A DNA stretch of 64,000 nt from Echinometra lucunter (lineage: Eukaryota; Echinodermata; Echinoidea; Camarodonta; Echinometridae), in contig CM057156.1 of the NCBI GenBank assembly GCA_029962745.1, positions 26,955,194-27,019,193 of the forward strand. Direction: 5' to 3'. Positions within the stretch are counted from its first letter, which is position 1, and each line of letters starts with the position of its first letter. The position numbers and the translations under genes are program-made. A model generated the notes under the pieces. That model made no database searches. It was not told where the DNA came from and saw nothing but the letters and a program-made list of their open reading frames with translations. Positions 10,195-21,199 of this stretch are shown piece after piece.

Positions 10195-10971
10195 ACCAAT
10201 TCCACAACGCGAGAGGACAGCAGACTGGTCGACCATGCGGTGTGCACCCAACATTTTCAGTACACAAGTCAATAGCGCGTTATGTACATTCGTTCGATTT
10301 CATTCTATTTTGGACCAATATATGCAGATTCGTTTTAATGTTTAATGAGGAATAATCAGGGAAGTTCAGGTCGCAGCTGTGCGGTGCTCAAATGCCACAA
10401 CAATTGGAGAAAGCTTAAAAATTGGAAGCGAAATGAGTGCGAAATTCACTCGCCTTTGACTCATGAAGCCTGTTTGTATGAGAAGCCTTACTCCTACACA
10501 GGTTTCCGTAAGGAATGTGAAGGAATTCGTCGCCAGTGGGTAAAGGACTTTGAAGTCAAGAAACATTATTATTATGTAGTTTGGCGTACAGTTTAAAGAG
10601 TGAAAACATAATAAGCAAGGTAACATTAAGGGCTCCCGTTTACTGCGGCAGTGCAGTACCGCGAGTGCTACAGTGCCAGCAATGCATGGGCTGCTACTGC
10701 GATCGCCGAACTTTTACTGACAAAACTAAGGGGAAAAGCAACGAAAGTACAAAAATACATTATAATCTTCATCTGTCAGATATGGCAACTATCTTACCTC
10801 ATACACCCATGCATCCATGACTTATCTTATTGATCTAGAACAAAGTTAATGAAATCAGGGCATATCTTATATCTTTCATTGCTTTTGTACACAGAGCCAA
10901 TCGCGGTGCACACCGCAGCTATCGCGTCGCCGATAGAGGGACGCGATACATAAATCGGAGATGGAATTGGT
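10195..10971 (+). mobile_element. Degenerate P-like (THAP) DNA transposon remnant
   Basis: The ends accaattcca and tggaattggt are inverted. They are flanked by agctatag (10187-10194) and ctctatag (10972-10979), an imperfect 8-bp direct repeat. A second inverted motif, gcggtgtgcacc, lies inside each end. A THAP-type zinc-finger reading frame lies inside. THAP domains at the transposase N-terminus and 8-bp duplications are known for the P superfamily. Only ~780 bp remain, so the catalytic part is gone. Confidence 0.6.
10339..10596 (+). pseudogene. THAP-type zinc-finger fragment of a transposase
   Basis: The frame includes RSCAVLKCHNNWRKLKNWK, then a later WVKDFEVK. C-x4-C followed by N and a basic Trp-containing segment matches the start of THAP domains, DNA-binding modules of P-type transposases and derived host proteins. 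The downstream C-x2-H pair and AVPTF-like motif expected at the end of the domain are missing; the frame drifts into VVWRTV and stops. It lies inside the inverted-repeat element at 10195-10971, so it is read as a transposase remnant. Confidence 0.55.
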
Positions 10972-11154
10972 CTCTATAGGATCTCCTGTCAACAGCTGTA
11001 AGCACCGTCCCTCACATTTTTCATTTACTCTCGTAGTTTTTCTTCTTCACCTTCGAGTTTTACGATCTTCCTCTCGTTTGCCTTAATATCACTTTTTTCC
11101 TGACATTATGCAGTTATGTGTGATATTACATCTTTCTCTCCCCTTTCTCACTTT

Positions 11155-11157
<3 letters not shown>

Positions 11158-11200
<43 letters not shown>

Positions 11201-11330
11201 TCACTCTCTCTTTCTTCAAAGGGATTGTCCTTATCTCTTTCTCTCTCACTCTTTCTCCCTATTTTGGCTCTCTGTTTCTCTCTTCTTCTCTCATTCCTTA
11301 CCTCTGTTTTCTTTATCCTTCTTGTCTTAA
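11158..11330. repeat. (CT)n-rich low-complexity tract
   Basis: A pure ct run at about 11158-11196 continues into a tctctt-rich stretch. Leu/Ser-rich reading frames here are spurious. Confidence 0.9.
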
Positions 11331-11339
11331 TCTCACTAC

Positions 11340-12430
11340 AAAAAATGCATGTTAACCTCCTTTTTCTCCCATTTTCATGAAGTAGGTAGCTTCGTCAATA
11401 TTTCAGAGAATGAAATAAATAATGTTGTCCTAATTCGTACTGTGAATCTTATTAACGTTTTGATGTAGCATCAATCGATAAATTTAAAGAGAGGTATATG
11501 AGTTCATGACGTGCTGTGAAGAGAAAACATGAAAACGAGTCTAGGATGCACTGATAATGTTGATGTGCTTTAATTATCATTTTTATGGCGTTCAATGTGC
11601 TATACTGAGCTGTTTAACTGAAATCAGTGCCATCCCACACAAAATGGAACCGTTGCATATGAAATCGGCGCCTTTAACTGGTACAGTTCGCCGCTTGGCC
11701 GCCGCGCCCCCAATATTTTCAAAACCTGGATCCGCTAGTGCAATATTTCCACTTAGTGGGCTCTTAGCGCACCCTCTTTAGGGATTTTTTTTTTAAACAA
11801 TATCTTGATTAAACTCAATTTTAGTGTATTAACTACAAACTCTTCATTCCTGTGATGGACAGCATCCTCCAATTCTAATTCTAAAATGCACAAAAGATAT
11901 CCTGGAAATACAACTTTCGTATCCGGGCAGTTGCGGAACAAAAAAAAAAACAACAAAATCTGCCACTTGTTTGATACATACATGACATACCTTATCATGC
12001 AAGCTTTAAAAAATGTGCTCTGTCGAATGTAATGAACTTATTTCCGCCTTCTTCTTTATATGTAAATGTATTATGCAGTCACTTCAACAGACACAAAAAA
12101 TGAGTACTTTATTCTGTATACATCACATGAATCGCAGAAACATACGGGTTTTGTAGCTGTTGTTGTTTAGTTTTTAGGGAGTTCTTGTCTGGATTTGTTG
12201 GGGTGTTTTTAACATGTTAAGGCTGGTGAAGATTATAGATAAGTGCAAATGCATGGGAATAGTTAGATTAAATAATATCCCAAGTTACAGTTAAAATTTA
12301 AGTGTAAAGACTTTCATCCGACTTTCATCAGCTATCTCGTATTTTCAGTGGAATGATACTCACTAGAAGTGTAACCTTACGCAAGTGTGAGGATAAATAA
12401 TGCTTAGTAAATTTACAATATCTGCGATCA
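11340..12430. other. Non-coding stretch containing a degraded repeat copy
   Basis: Positions ~11600-11740 match, with changes, the segment at ~62735-62870. Shared words include ctgtttaactgaaatc/ctgtctaattgaaatc and a common ending ctggatccgct. That pair looks like a nonautonomous hAT-type element; this copy lacks a clear left terminus. The rest of the stretch shows no genes. Confidence 0.5.
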
Positions 12431-12900
12431 TCGTGCCATTTCCTCTACTGGCCATCAGGGGAAGGCCGTGGCATATCAGTACAGAGGCTGCTCGAAGATG
12501 GTACGATAATTGCGCGATGTCCGTGCAATCTCCGCAGCCTACCCACAAAAATCGTACGGAGGCCGTGCAGAGGATGCGCCCCGCGGAGAAGCCGCGGTGA
12601 ACGTGCAGCCGCCGTGCCGTTTTGAGCGTCCGAGTCCACAGAAAAACTCGTGCGTTTACCGCCCGCGGCTTCCGCGCGATGTCCGTTCGGGCATTGTGCA
12701 ATACAACCTAGGACATATTATTTACGGGCAACGGGCTTACGATTTTTCAAATTAGTATAACTCCACTCGAAACAAAATCGTAGAGGCTGCGGAGCCCGTG
12801 AATCCATAAGAAAATCTTACGGTCGCCGCCTGCATCCCCACGGAGGCCACACGGGTAGGAGGCTTCGGGCAGGATACGGGCTCCGTACGCTAAATGTTAA
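12430..12900. repeat. GC-rich island with repeated words
   Basis: This segment is clearly GC-richer than its surroundings and is full of CpG. It repeats gcgcgatgtccgt (near 12514 and 12674), cgtacggaggccgtgc and variants of ggagcccgt. Frames are open on both strands but encode nothing recognisable. It may be a mobile element of unusual composition or an unmethylated regulatory island; ends with inverted repeats were not found. Confidence 0.45.
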
Positions 12901-13001
12901 AAGACCGATGTAAACTAGGCATAAGTGACACTTTCACCGGCAGGTGGAGTCATTCATAATAATTACAATATCGTTACAATCTTAACATCAAGTCAAAATA
13001 A

Positions 13002-14097
13002 TTATAGTGATCTTTGACGGCTGCTGGATGAATTTTTTACTTGTTTTCTTGTTTTCCCTTCTTTTTTCTCGATGAGGGTGTAAAGGAAAGGGTTTAGGGA
13101 GGAGTTGATGGGTAGTACAAAGACGACGAGCCAAGCGTAGACGTTAGGAGTGATTGTGATGTTGGCTGCCTGAACTAGTATCCCCAGCAGAATGATGGGA
13201 AACCAGCAGAAGAAGTCCGTCCCTACGATGACGGACATCTTCAGGGCCATGCGGATCTCACCGGCCGAGTGTTTCTTGCGACCGACCTCGACGCTGCTGA
13301 AACGCACCTTGATAAAGATGGCCACGTAGCAGGTGATGATCACCAAGAAACTGACAAAGTTGACGCCGAGAAAAGGTGATGGAGTATTGCCACGTCGCGA
13401 TGGACGCCGCGGAGATCACAGCATAAACCTGGATGCCGTATTGGTTCAGTGAGGAGTCGTCCAATGCGGAGAAGAGATCAGCGTACTTGCGGATGAGAGG
13501 GAAACCAACACAAATATGGCTAAGACCGTAGGCATCGGGGTTGAGGTTGTTAAGCAAGATAGAGTCACCGGTTACTAGTAAGGCCAGGAACCAGATACAC
13601 GACACTGCTATACGGGCGGACCTGACGCTAAGGCGACGTTGACTGAACGGAAAGAGGATGCAGATGAGACGATCAATGCTAATTAGTGTGATGAGAAATA
13701 CCGATGCTTCACTGCTTAGGACCGAGATAAACCCTGCAGCCTGGCAGATATTGCTTGAACGCCACTCCGCTGCAATGCCGTCTCAGAAGTAAGACTCCCT
13801 GAGACGGAAGTCCATCACAGCGATGATAAGCATATACACCCCCATCAGGAAATCAGCGAGGTTGGTGATGAGAATAGACTGCACAGCAGCTACGGTGTTT
13901 GGTGACTTAGCCCTCTAACGGGACACCAAAACGAACATGTTACCCACCAAGGCACTCAAGCTGAGCACCCAAATGAAGACCTTGATGGTTGTGTTCTGGA
14001 GGATTGTCTTTCGGCAGGTGAAGAGCGGGTGTGCTCTCGCTTCACACAGTCCACGTGGTCAGGAAGCATGCAGCAGAGTCTTGGATCATACACGTGA
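13002..14097 (-). pseudogene. Hinge and seven-transmembrane exon of the LGR-type receptor
   Basis: The exon follows an acceptor ttttccag at 14098 and runs to a TAA at 13002-13004. It begins with the hinge HVYDPRLCCMLPDHVDC, typical of LGRs. It then shows TM1 (VFIWVLSLSALVGNMFVLV), TM2 with NLADF, the TM3 end SIDRLICILFPF (DRL for DRY), TM4 CIWFLALLVTGD, TM5, TM6 FFCWFPIILLGI and TM7 ending NPFLY (NPxxY). Defects are a frameshift at ~14037 between hinge and TM1, TAG at 13915-13917 after TM1, TGA at 13783-13785 in the first extracellular loop, and a +1 shift at ~13372 within TM5. A functional receptor cannot be made. Confidence 0.9.
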
Positions 14098-14394
14098 CTG
14101 GAAAAATGAATGAAAGAACGCATAGCTTTTGCTTGTTTGTGTTTTGCTTTTCTCCTTCTTTGGGTTTATTAGTTCTCTTTTAGTTGTTTGTTTGGAGAGT
14201 TTATTTTATCACCAGTATTGTATTTGGTAAGGGAAATACATAATGAATACAGTTTTTGCCGATTCGTAGAGATCAAATTGGATGACGATTCTAGTGCAAG
14301 GGGGAAAAAGTAGCAATGAAGACGCTAACATTGTTAAACTGAGTTTTTGTCAATTTGCATAACTTTTCCATTCACTTAGTTTTTTCAGGTAATT

Positions 14395-14661
14395 CACTCT
14401 TAGAAAAATGTGCCATTTAGAACCCTTTTTGTCCCATATTTTATCTGTATTCAAAACCCTAAAGGAAAAGAATTCTATAGAGGGTTCTTTACATTTTTAA
14501 GAACCCAAATAGATTCCATCCAATACCAATACTGGTTCTAATGACCCCTTTAGAATTCATTAGAGAACATTTAATGGTCAAGGTGGTTCTTTGAATAACT
14601 TTTCAATGTTCAAAATGTGGGGCAAGAAAGCTTCTAATCAGCACCATTTTATCTAAGAGTG
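14395..14661. mobile_element. MITE with CACTCTTAGA ends
   Basis: The ends cactcttaga and tctaagagtg are inverted repeats. The interior is rich in aaccct/agggtt and ttctaa pairs in both orientations. The flanks are TT/AA rather than a clear TA duplication. It lies in the intron between the 7TM exon and the last LRR exon. Confidence 0.65.
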
Positions 14662-14806
14662 AACTGAAACCTTTTCCGCAAAACACGTGTAAAAAGAAGT
14701 TAAACTTAGTTTGATGATCATCACGAACTCCAATTTTTATATCATAGTAGATGAATGTGTTAATATAAGTCTAACCACCTTGATGAAATTTAAATGATTT
14801 TCTTAC

Positions 14807-14884
14807 ACATCTTCCAAGCTGCTGAGTCCATCAAAGAAATTTGAATACAACCGAAGTGGTTTGGAACCCCTCACCATGATCCGC
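14807..14884 (-). pseudogene. LRR exon (last before the hinge)
   Basis: 78 bp, phase 2-2, acceptor gctgtag, donor GTAAGAAA. It ends FFDGLSSLEDV, matching the F-x-x-L-x-x-L-x-x-L half of an LGR leucine-rich repeat. It is two residues longer than the 24-residue norm. It joins the 7TM exon in frame (GT+T gives V before HVYDPRL). Confidence 0.75.
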
Positions 14885-15179
14885 CTACAGCAAGTAAGAA
14901 AGCGGGAAAGGGTGTAATTTTTAGTTAGTGTTACCTCTTAATATTGTCTAGTCCAACCCTTACCTAAATCATTAAAATGACATTGATATACTCTAACTAT
15001 TCAGAATTATTTTTTTAAAGTTATCTACATCTTATGGCATCATATTCGGGGTTAATCTTTCAGGGGAAGAACAGCGATCTTTTCACCAAGTAAATTCTTA
15101 TGAAGCCTGGATAAAATTTCACCCAGTGGCAAAGTGTTTTAACGTCAATTAGTGAAATTATCGGGGGAAAAACACTTAC

Positions 15180-15251
15180 AAATCTTGAAGACTGGATAAA
15201 TTTGAAAACGTTCCTGGTTCTATGATGTCCATCGGACTGTTCATGATAACC
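15180..15251 (-). pseudogene. LRR exon
   Basis: Exactly 72 bp, phase 2-2, acceptor ctctag and donor GTAAGTG. It encodes VIMNSPMDIIEPGTFSNLSS and LQDL, a full 24-residue LRR of the LGR type, without a stop. Confidence 0.85.
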
Positions 15252-15879
15252 CTAGAGTGAAAGGAAAAAATCGAAGGACACCTCGTGAGAATATAAAGAG
15301 ACGAGCTATAAAAGATAGCTCCTTATTATTTCTTCATGTAGGTCCACAATTATCAAGAAAAGTCATATTCTAGTCATGTTAGTCATCGTGTGGGAAAGCT
15401 GTCCTGCAAGACACCACAGTGACATAATCAATTTTTGCCGAACTTCATAATGACGTTTGGAATTCCCTGTAAAGTTTGACAATGACGCCATAAAGATACT
15501 AACTTAAGGGTTTATAAAATGATATACTTACAACAAAGTCAGATGATCCTCAGTACTCTCAAACCATGTCCAGTTACCAATTAACGACTTTGAATTTTAG
15601 TACATAATTAAACTCTTCAGTTTATCGCTTAATAATCAATAGGCAGTTATCTATAAAAATCTATACTGGTGTCAATAAAACACTTTAGCAACAAGAAATA
15701 GAGACTCTTTGTAGTTGTCTATGTAGATTTTGAATGGAAAAGATATTCTTCCTTGTCATACGTATTTGATTTCACCATGGACGTGCTGAAAGGCAATAAG
15801 TCTGAAGGATAAACAACATTTTCTGAATGAAATAAAGAAATAACATTTTTTTTTTTTTTTTTTTTTTTTGCTTACTTAC

Positions 15880-15954
15880 AATCTCTCAAGAGCATTTCCG
15901 AGGTCTTTAAAAGTTCCCGGTCGCAGACTAGTCAAACGGTTCTGGAAAAAATCA
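15880..15954 (-). pseudogene. LRR exon
   Basis: 75 bp, phase 2-2, acceptor ccacag and donor GTAAGTAAG. It encodes DFFQNRLTSLRPGTFKDL followed by GNALERL. The extra residue in the second half is compatible with an LRR. A long poly-T run lies just beyond the donor. Confidence 0.8.
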
Positions 15955-16447
15955 CTGTGGTAGAAAATTTAAAAACTTATAGGCGTAAGCTAATGTCGAG
16001 AAATGTATACAGACATATTAGCATCGGTATAATGATAGTTACACAAAATAGGATTTAAGTGAAATTCAAAATATGTGACTTCTGCCTTCCGCAAGGGGGT
16101 TTAGAGTCAGGGTATTTCTTTTAATTCTTATTGTAAAACAGAATGAAATGTGTGTTGCTTTCACTGGTGGTGGTGCAGAATTTTGACATGGGTCATGTAT
16201 ACCTTTGCTTTTTGTGACATCTTATTTACGAGTTTTGCTGATTATATCCTGTTCATTCAAATGAGAGGGCGTCATATACCATCTACATTCAATTGTGGCT
16301 AATATTAGCAATAAGGATCTTTTCAGACACTGTCAGAGAGTCTGTGGAGCCTTCAGTTACACAGTAATGTTTCAAGGAAATGCATTGGAAACAATCGTGA
16401 ATAAAGAGGGCACGGCTTATGTGTAAATGAGACAAACGAAAGCTTAC

Positions 16448-16519
16448 AGAAACCAAAGGCTGTCTAGGTCTCTGAAGCATCCTTCATTCAGCTGGGCAAT
16501 TCGATTCTGCTCGAGATAA
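16448..16519 (-). pseudogene. LRR exon
   Basis: 72 bp, phase 2-2, donor GTAAGC, acceptor tacaag (a weak AAG instead of CAG/TAG). It encodes YLEQNRIAQLNEGCFRDLDS then LWFL, a canonical 24-residue LRR with the N of L-x-x-N in place. Confidence 0.83.
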
Positions 16520-17176
16520 CTTGTATGAAAATAATAAAGAAAATGATCAAAATCAATTAAAACAATCATTCATTGATTATGAACCAACAAAGTGGAAGCC
16601 TAAATGAAAAAGAAAGGCCACATACATAGCGATATCATCATGGTACAAGGTCAAAATGAAAGAAAGTATGGGATAGAATATGAAAGAAACTGTATAATTT
16701 TATTTGTTTATATTGGATCGTGCAGAAAGTTATACTAAAAAGTCTTGTAGGTCTTTAGTACATAATGATTATCGAAATTTATCCAACCTTTGCCATACTT
16801 ACGAACTGTTCGAAAAGGGATTTTTCTTTTGTTATGATTTGTGTATACATTTAAATAAACTCCTCTCACCATCAAATATTCTGCTTCTGTTTTCTGGCGA
16901 ATCATTGCAAGTATTACTCTCCGGTCACCTTTTAATCCCCCCCCCCCCCCCTCCCCTTATATCATTAACCGAAAACCAGAAAAGATCTAGTTTGAATTTG
17001 GCAAACGTAATATGCTACGATATTTTACAATTTTTACAAATAGTGTTCTGGTCAGCTCATCATCATCTATGCAGATATAGCAAATTGCAGGGCTGTCCGC
17101 TGATTTAGTGATAAAGTCAGGAATAGTGATCACAAACTTTTAGCAGTGGAGGATGAATATGAAATATTATACTTAC

Positions 17177-17248
17177 AGTAGATTCAGGTGGTGCAGTCCT
17201 TCGAAGGAACCGTTTTCTAGGTAGGTCAAATTATTATTTACCATGATG
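17177..17248 (-). pseudogene. LRR exon
   Basis: 72 bp, phase 2-2, acceptor ttgcag, donor GTAAGTA. It encodes IMVNNNLTYLENGSFEGLHH then LNLL. There are no lesions. Confidence 0.87.
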
Positions 17249-17607
17249 CTGCAAAATAAATAGATTAGATCAAATGACGTGATTATTTTGAAGCATTGTG
17301 ACTAGGATAGTAATATTTACACAAACGGAATGATCGTGAATTGAACAAAGGCATTGTCCGTTCCTCTGAGATGCAAAGGGGTTGGGAAGATATCTAAAGA
17401 AAGTTTTGAAGTAGTTAAAAGACATACGATTCTTAAGTATAACCTTTCTCAAAGACCAAATCAAATTCTTTCGAATACTTTTACTCAGGTAAATCTGACG
17501 CATCACTAAACCATGTAAACAAATAAGAATTATCCTGACAATCCGTACGAATCTCTTCGTTATATACAAACTAATCATGGAATTCTTAGATTAAAATGAA
17601 AACTTAC

Positions 17608-17679
17608 AGTTTATAAAGCCTTTCGAAACCAATGAAGACTCCAGAAGGTAGGTGTTCTATCTGGCAAGATGTCATATCA
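17608..17679 (-). pseudogene. LRR exon
   Basis: 72 bp, phase 2-2, acceptor gtttag, donor GTAAG. It encodes DMTSCQIEHLPSGVFIGFER then LYKL. There are no lesions. Confidence 0.85.
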
Positions 17680-18144
17680 CTAAACGTAAGGAAAGGGTTT
17701 ATAAAGCGAAGAAGATTATTAAGAAAAAGTAGCGTAACTAAAAGAAATAATAATAAATGCAACTTGATTTTTCAACGAATTAGAATCATTTATTTGGACT
17801 TGCATTAAATTTATTAATTCATATTTTATTGGCGTTTAACTGCCACCTTGTTATTCTTTAAACATGTGACACCAGATAATATGACAAAATAATATATCGG
17901 CAGAATATAGAGAAAAGTTCTCATCTAAACATTTTATAATGAGAGAGTATCATTGATTTTCGGTCAATAGAACCTCTAATTTAATCATTAAAAAAAAAAA
18001 TTAGGAGGAATTCCTTTCGAAGAGATGGAATGTTCTTTCATGAATAGCTTTTGATACTTAAATCCCTGTTGTGTTTATTGCAGAGTAAAGAGCCTCCCCC
18101 CCCCCCCCTCCCGATTCTGGGTTTCACGTTCCTACGGTACTCAC

Positions 18145-18216
18145 AGAGTGTGCACATTCTCCAGTCCGTTGAACACATCCTTTGTCAGATCCCTGACTGG
18201 AGCACTGTGCAGGTTT
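18145..18216 (-). pseudogene. LRR exon (first after LRRNT among those seen)
   Basis: 72 bp, phase 2-2, acceptor ttgtag, donor GTGAGT. It encodes NLHSAPVRDLTKDVFNGLEN then VHTL. There are no lesions. The next exon upstream that could be recognised is the interrupted LRRNT exon about 0.8 kb away. Confidence 0.82.
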
Positions 18217-19015
18217 CTACAACATCATTAAACAAAATTGAAGAATGATGTAATCAAAGATACAATTTGCTTTATTACAGTTCCTTTTTTTCCACTTACT
18301 CTGAAGAGCTCTCCATGTATTCCTTACTTTTTCCATCCATTCTTCCTCTGTTTCTCTTTCTCTCTCACTTTCTCTGTCACTCTTTTCTTTCCCCCCCCCC
18401 CCCAATTTATTGTATTAGGTATGATGATTTCAGGAGATAAATACGCACGCGTCTTTTTTAAAGGTATAGTTTGACTTTTTCTGATTGGTGGGGTGCGTTT
18501 AAGCATTAATAATGGCATATCCCACGGGATAATGAATGACCGTAACTGCGAAGCTTTTAGTATAGCTGCTGCGTGAAAATAATCTATATTCCGCAATCCA
18601 ACCAAATACTCTTATCACGCTTATGCTGTAAATCATAAGAAGGAGGGCAGTTCAAGTCTAACTTAACTGTCGTCAAAATTGTACAGTTCAATTCAAAAAA
18701 TTGTAATCATTCTTTTTCTCCTTTACAACTGTACCAGGAAAACTGAAAACGGCTAGGAAAATGGAACGATATCTATAAAAATAATTACCAGCATCACTGA
18801 CTCCACAAAGGATATCATAATTTAGAACGAAAATACATTTTGAAAAAAAAAAAAATAACTCTCGCTCTTATTTTTTCCCTCTAAAACTTAATTCAGCAGG
18901 TAAAGTGTTAAAAAAAACAGAAGAGAGAAAATAAGAAGGGTATTGATTACATAATGATAGATTTCTTTGGAGATGCTACTGCATTAGTCTGGTTCCAGCC
19001 ATCAGTACAATTCAC

Positions 19016-19939
19016 CCAGAAAGGTTTCCAGGAAGGACTGCCACCGACCGGTGACCGCGGGCCATGTCTGTCGATGTCGTAGTATAGACTCTCTCTACAC
19101 CCCGGGGGGGTCACTTCCATTGAAGTGTGGACAGCATTCGCGAGAAAAAAAAACGCGGAAAAGGGGTATTTTTTCAGGGGTAGGCGCGGAACGCGCGGAA
19201 CGCGAATAGAGTGTCAAAAACGCCAAAAATTGAAAAAAAAGCCCCCTAAATCACGATAAAGGGGAAAAGATTATGTAATTTGCACTGACTGCGGGACCGA
19301 CTTCCATTACAGACAAGATAGATGCGAACCACAGTTCAGAACAGAGACCCGAACTCTCCGATCCGACAGTCAATATGAAGGCACGCATTTTTTGGTCGTA
19401 GAGGGAGCTATTTAGAATAGATTCTTCGGTCTTTCGACAGAAATTAAGACTTGCAGGAAAGACGAACAAAAGAACGGTGGCATCAATGGGCCTTTGATGG
19501 CGGCCGTTCCTTTGAAGAGAAGGGAACGTTGAGCGGGAAAGCCGAAGGGAAAACCCGGATGCAGTAAGAACGCTATAGAACGGTGCATGGACTTTTGACA
19601 AGCTGCCTAACAAGACCCGTGCCACGGAAAATCCTATAACGCCTGTGTAAAACATAATGCGACAGTGAATTATCTCGAGATAAAAACGGCTCCAAACTTT
19701 CAATGGACCCCACTATCACTCTCAAGGTATGAAAATAGGAATATCCTCGTTTAGGGTATAGGGTGTGCAAATCTGGGACATCTGAGCAAAATCCGTGTTT
19801 AGGGTGTCCTAGCGGCCTGCCCTTGGATCCTCGTTTAGGGTGCTTTTTGAAGGACGATTCTCGCGGATGCTGTCCACTCTTCAATGGAAGTGACCCCCCC
19901 GGGCTCTACACATACAGCCCAAAGGGCATTTCAGAAAGT
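19016..19939 (-). pseudogene. LRRNT exon split by a transposon
   Basis: Two pieces make this exon. The 5' piece (19912-19939 plus the duplication) starts after acceptor aaccag and reads DFLKCPLGCMCRE when joined to the LDLa exon. C-P-x-G-C-x-C is the cysteine signature of an LRR N-terminal cap. The 3' piece (19016-19100) ends SVAVLPGNLSG at donor GTGAAT in phase 2. Between them sits the element at 19101-19903. With the element and one duplication removed the exon is 113 bp, one base off the length needed to keep phase 1 to phase 2, and the two pieces are indeed in different frames, so there is also a small indel. Confidence 0.78.
19101..19903. mobile_element. hAT-like nonautonomous DNA transposon inserted in an exon
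   Basis: About 45 bp at each end are inverted repeats (starting cccgggggggtcacttcc). They are flanked by a perfect 8-bp direct repeat ctctacac at 19093-19100 and 19904-19911. An 8-bp duplication fits hAT (or P) elements. Subterminal repeats differ between the ends: gcggaacgcg copies on the left, and gtttagggt three times on the right (near 19749, 19797 and 19833), as often seen for transposase binding sites. No transposase is recognised; a 150-codon minus-strand frame has no known features. Confidence 0.85.
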
Positions 19940-20249
19940 CTGGTTGGGCACAAGTAACAGTCAATTTATTAGTAGATGCTGAAATGCTTCATTGTAACCC
20001 TATATAATGAAATAATCTGTTAACTTTGAACATCCTTTGAATGAAAATGTTAAACAAGACCACCACTGATTGTGTGAGCTGTGGTTTTGTGTTTGTGTGG
20101 TGGTTTTTTTTTTAAACATTGCGTCTCAGATAATTTTGTGCTGGAACATGATCGAAAGGCATATTCATGATGAATGATCTTTTTTCACTGGTATAAAATG
20201 GACTCATGAATACACAACTAAAATTTTAAAAGAACGAACTCATGATTAC

Positions 20250-20363
20250 CACAGTTTTCTTCATCGTCATGTTGAGGGCAGTCGTACCATCCGTCGCTCT
20301 GATATTCTCCACTCAAACAGATACCAGAATCATGACAGGTGTATCCACTGCTATCACACTCTC
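20250..20363 (-). pseudogene. LDL-receptor class A exon
   Basis: 114 bp, phase 1-1, acceptor gcatag, donor GTAATC. It encodes ECDSSGYTCHDSGICL, then C-P and DDEENC. Six cysteines and the acidic D-x-x-D-E calcium-binding end match LDLa modules, found at the N-terminus of relaxin receptors. Its terminal G joins AC of the next exon to give D before FLKCPLGC. There are no lesions in this exon. Confidence 0.85.
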
Positions 20364-20403
20364 CTATGCATCAACGTTAATCATGTAAAATAGAGCCAGT
20401 GTT

Positions 20404-20690
20404 TATTATTTATTTATCAATTTATTTACCACTTGTGGGACGGAACACCCTATCAGCATATGCTGTTTTTCGTAGGGGTCCATAACAAATACACCTTAGA
20501 AATTAAGCCTATATACACCTCCCTCACCCCTCGCACTAAAAATGCATAAGGTTTTTGCTGCAACTAGGGGCTTAAGTACATTTTAAACTACTTAGCCCTC
20601 CCCTAAATCCTAGGACTTCCTCATCCCATCTGCACTGTCTATTAACCATAGACATACTAGACGAAAAGCAGCACGCGCTTATATCATTAC
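20404..20690 (-). mobile_element. 3' end of a LINE-like element
   Basis: On the minus strand the segment ends with cccacaagtggtaaataaat and a taaa-rich tail, as typical CR1/Jockey-like LINE 3' ends do. Only a short anonymous 3' portion is visible. The family call is tentative. Confidence 0.4.
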
Positions 20691-21199
20691 GCGAATGGCA
20701 TTAGGCCCCGCCTCTTTCGGATCATTTTGAAGGTCGACCTAAGCACCCGACTTTGTTGCATTATTCATAGCTACTGCGCGTGTGGCGCGTATCACTTTTA
20801 TTATGATACTTTGATTTAATGCGCATTTGTCGTGCATTTGTTGCGCATTGATTGTGCAGCATTGCGCATATTTTTAGCTGACGGGCGTAATGTTTTAAAA
20901 CATGCACAAACGCACGCGACTCCTAGGAATTATCTTACAAAGTGAATTATTCATTTTTGCTTATAAATATTGAAATACATGAAATTTCTTTCACTGTTTA
21001 TTATTTACAAGGGAGTTGCCAAAGTTGTTTGCATTTGTCAAATTTATTTCAGTGTATTGTCCCCTTATTCTGACTTATGCATGTATTCAGGCTTCTAGCT
21101 GGGATCCAACTGCGGCATGGTTCATTAACTCATCTGCACCAAAACAAAGGATCAAAGGGGTTGGAAATCTGTCTGTCGGTCACGCCTAACTGCTGGCCC

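Larger units (their letters stand above)
13002..20363 (-). pseudogene. Relaxin-receptor-like (LGR type C) GPCR gene, broken
   Basis: Exons in transcription order encode an LDL-receptor class A module, an LRRNT cap, seven visible leucine-rich repeats and a hinge plus 7TM exon. This is the architecture of relaxin family receptors (RXFP1/2) and invertebrate LGR type C proteins, which are plasma-membrane receptors whose LRR ectodomain binds peptide ligand and whose LDLa aids activation. Exon phases join correctly throughout: LDLa ends phase 1, LRRNT begins phase 1 and ends phase 2, and the LRR exons are phase 2-2. Lesions are a hAT-like insertion in LRRNT, a net frame error in that exon, two stop codons and two frameshifts in the 7TM exon. 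The first (signal peptide) exon was not found, and vertebrate homologues have about ten LRRs, so some exons may be lost or unseen. Sequencing error cannot explain the insertion. Confidence 0.85.

Noticed and set aside
15528..15600. Possible further LRR exon (ends HLTLL with donor GTAAGTAT)
   Set aside because: The donor and last residues fit, but no acceptor gives the expected 72-75 bp or phase 2 start. At best a degraded exon.
19251..19703. 150-codon minus-strand frame inside the hAT-like element
   Set aside because: No transposase motifs; the element looks nonautonomous and the frame is probably chance.
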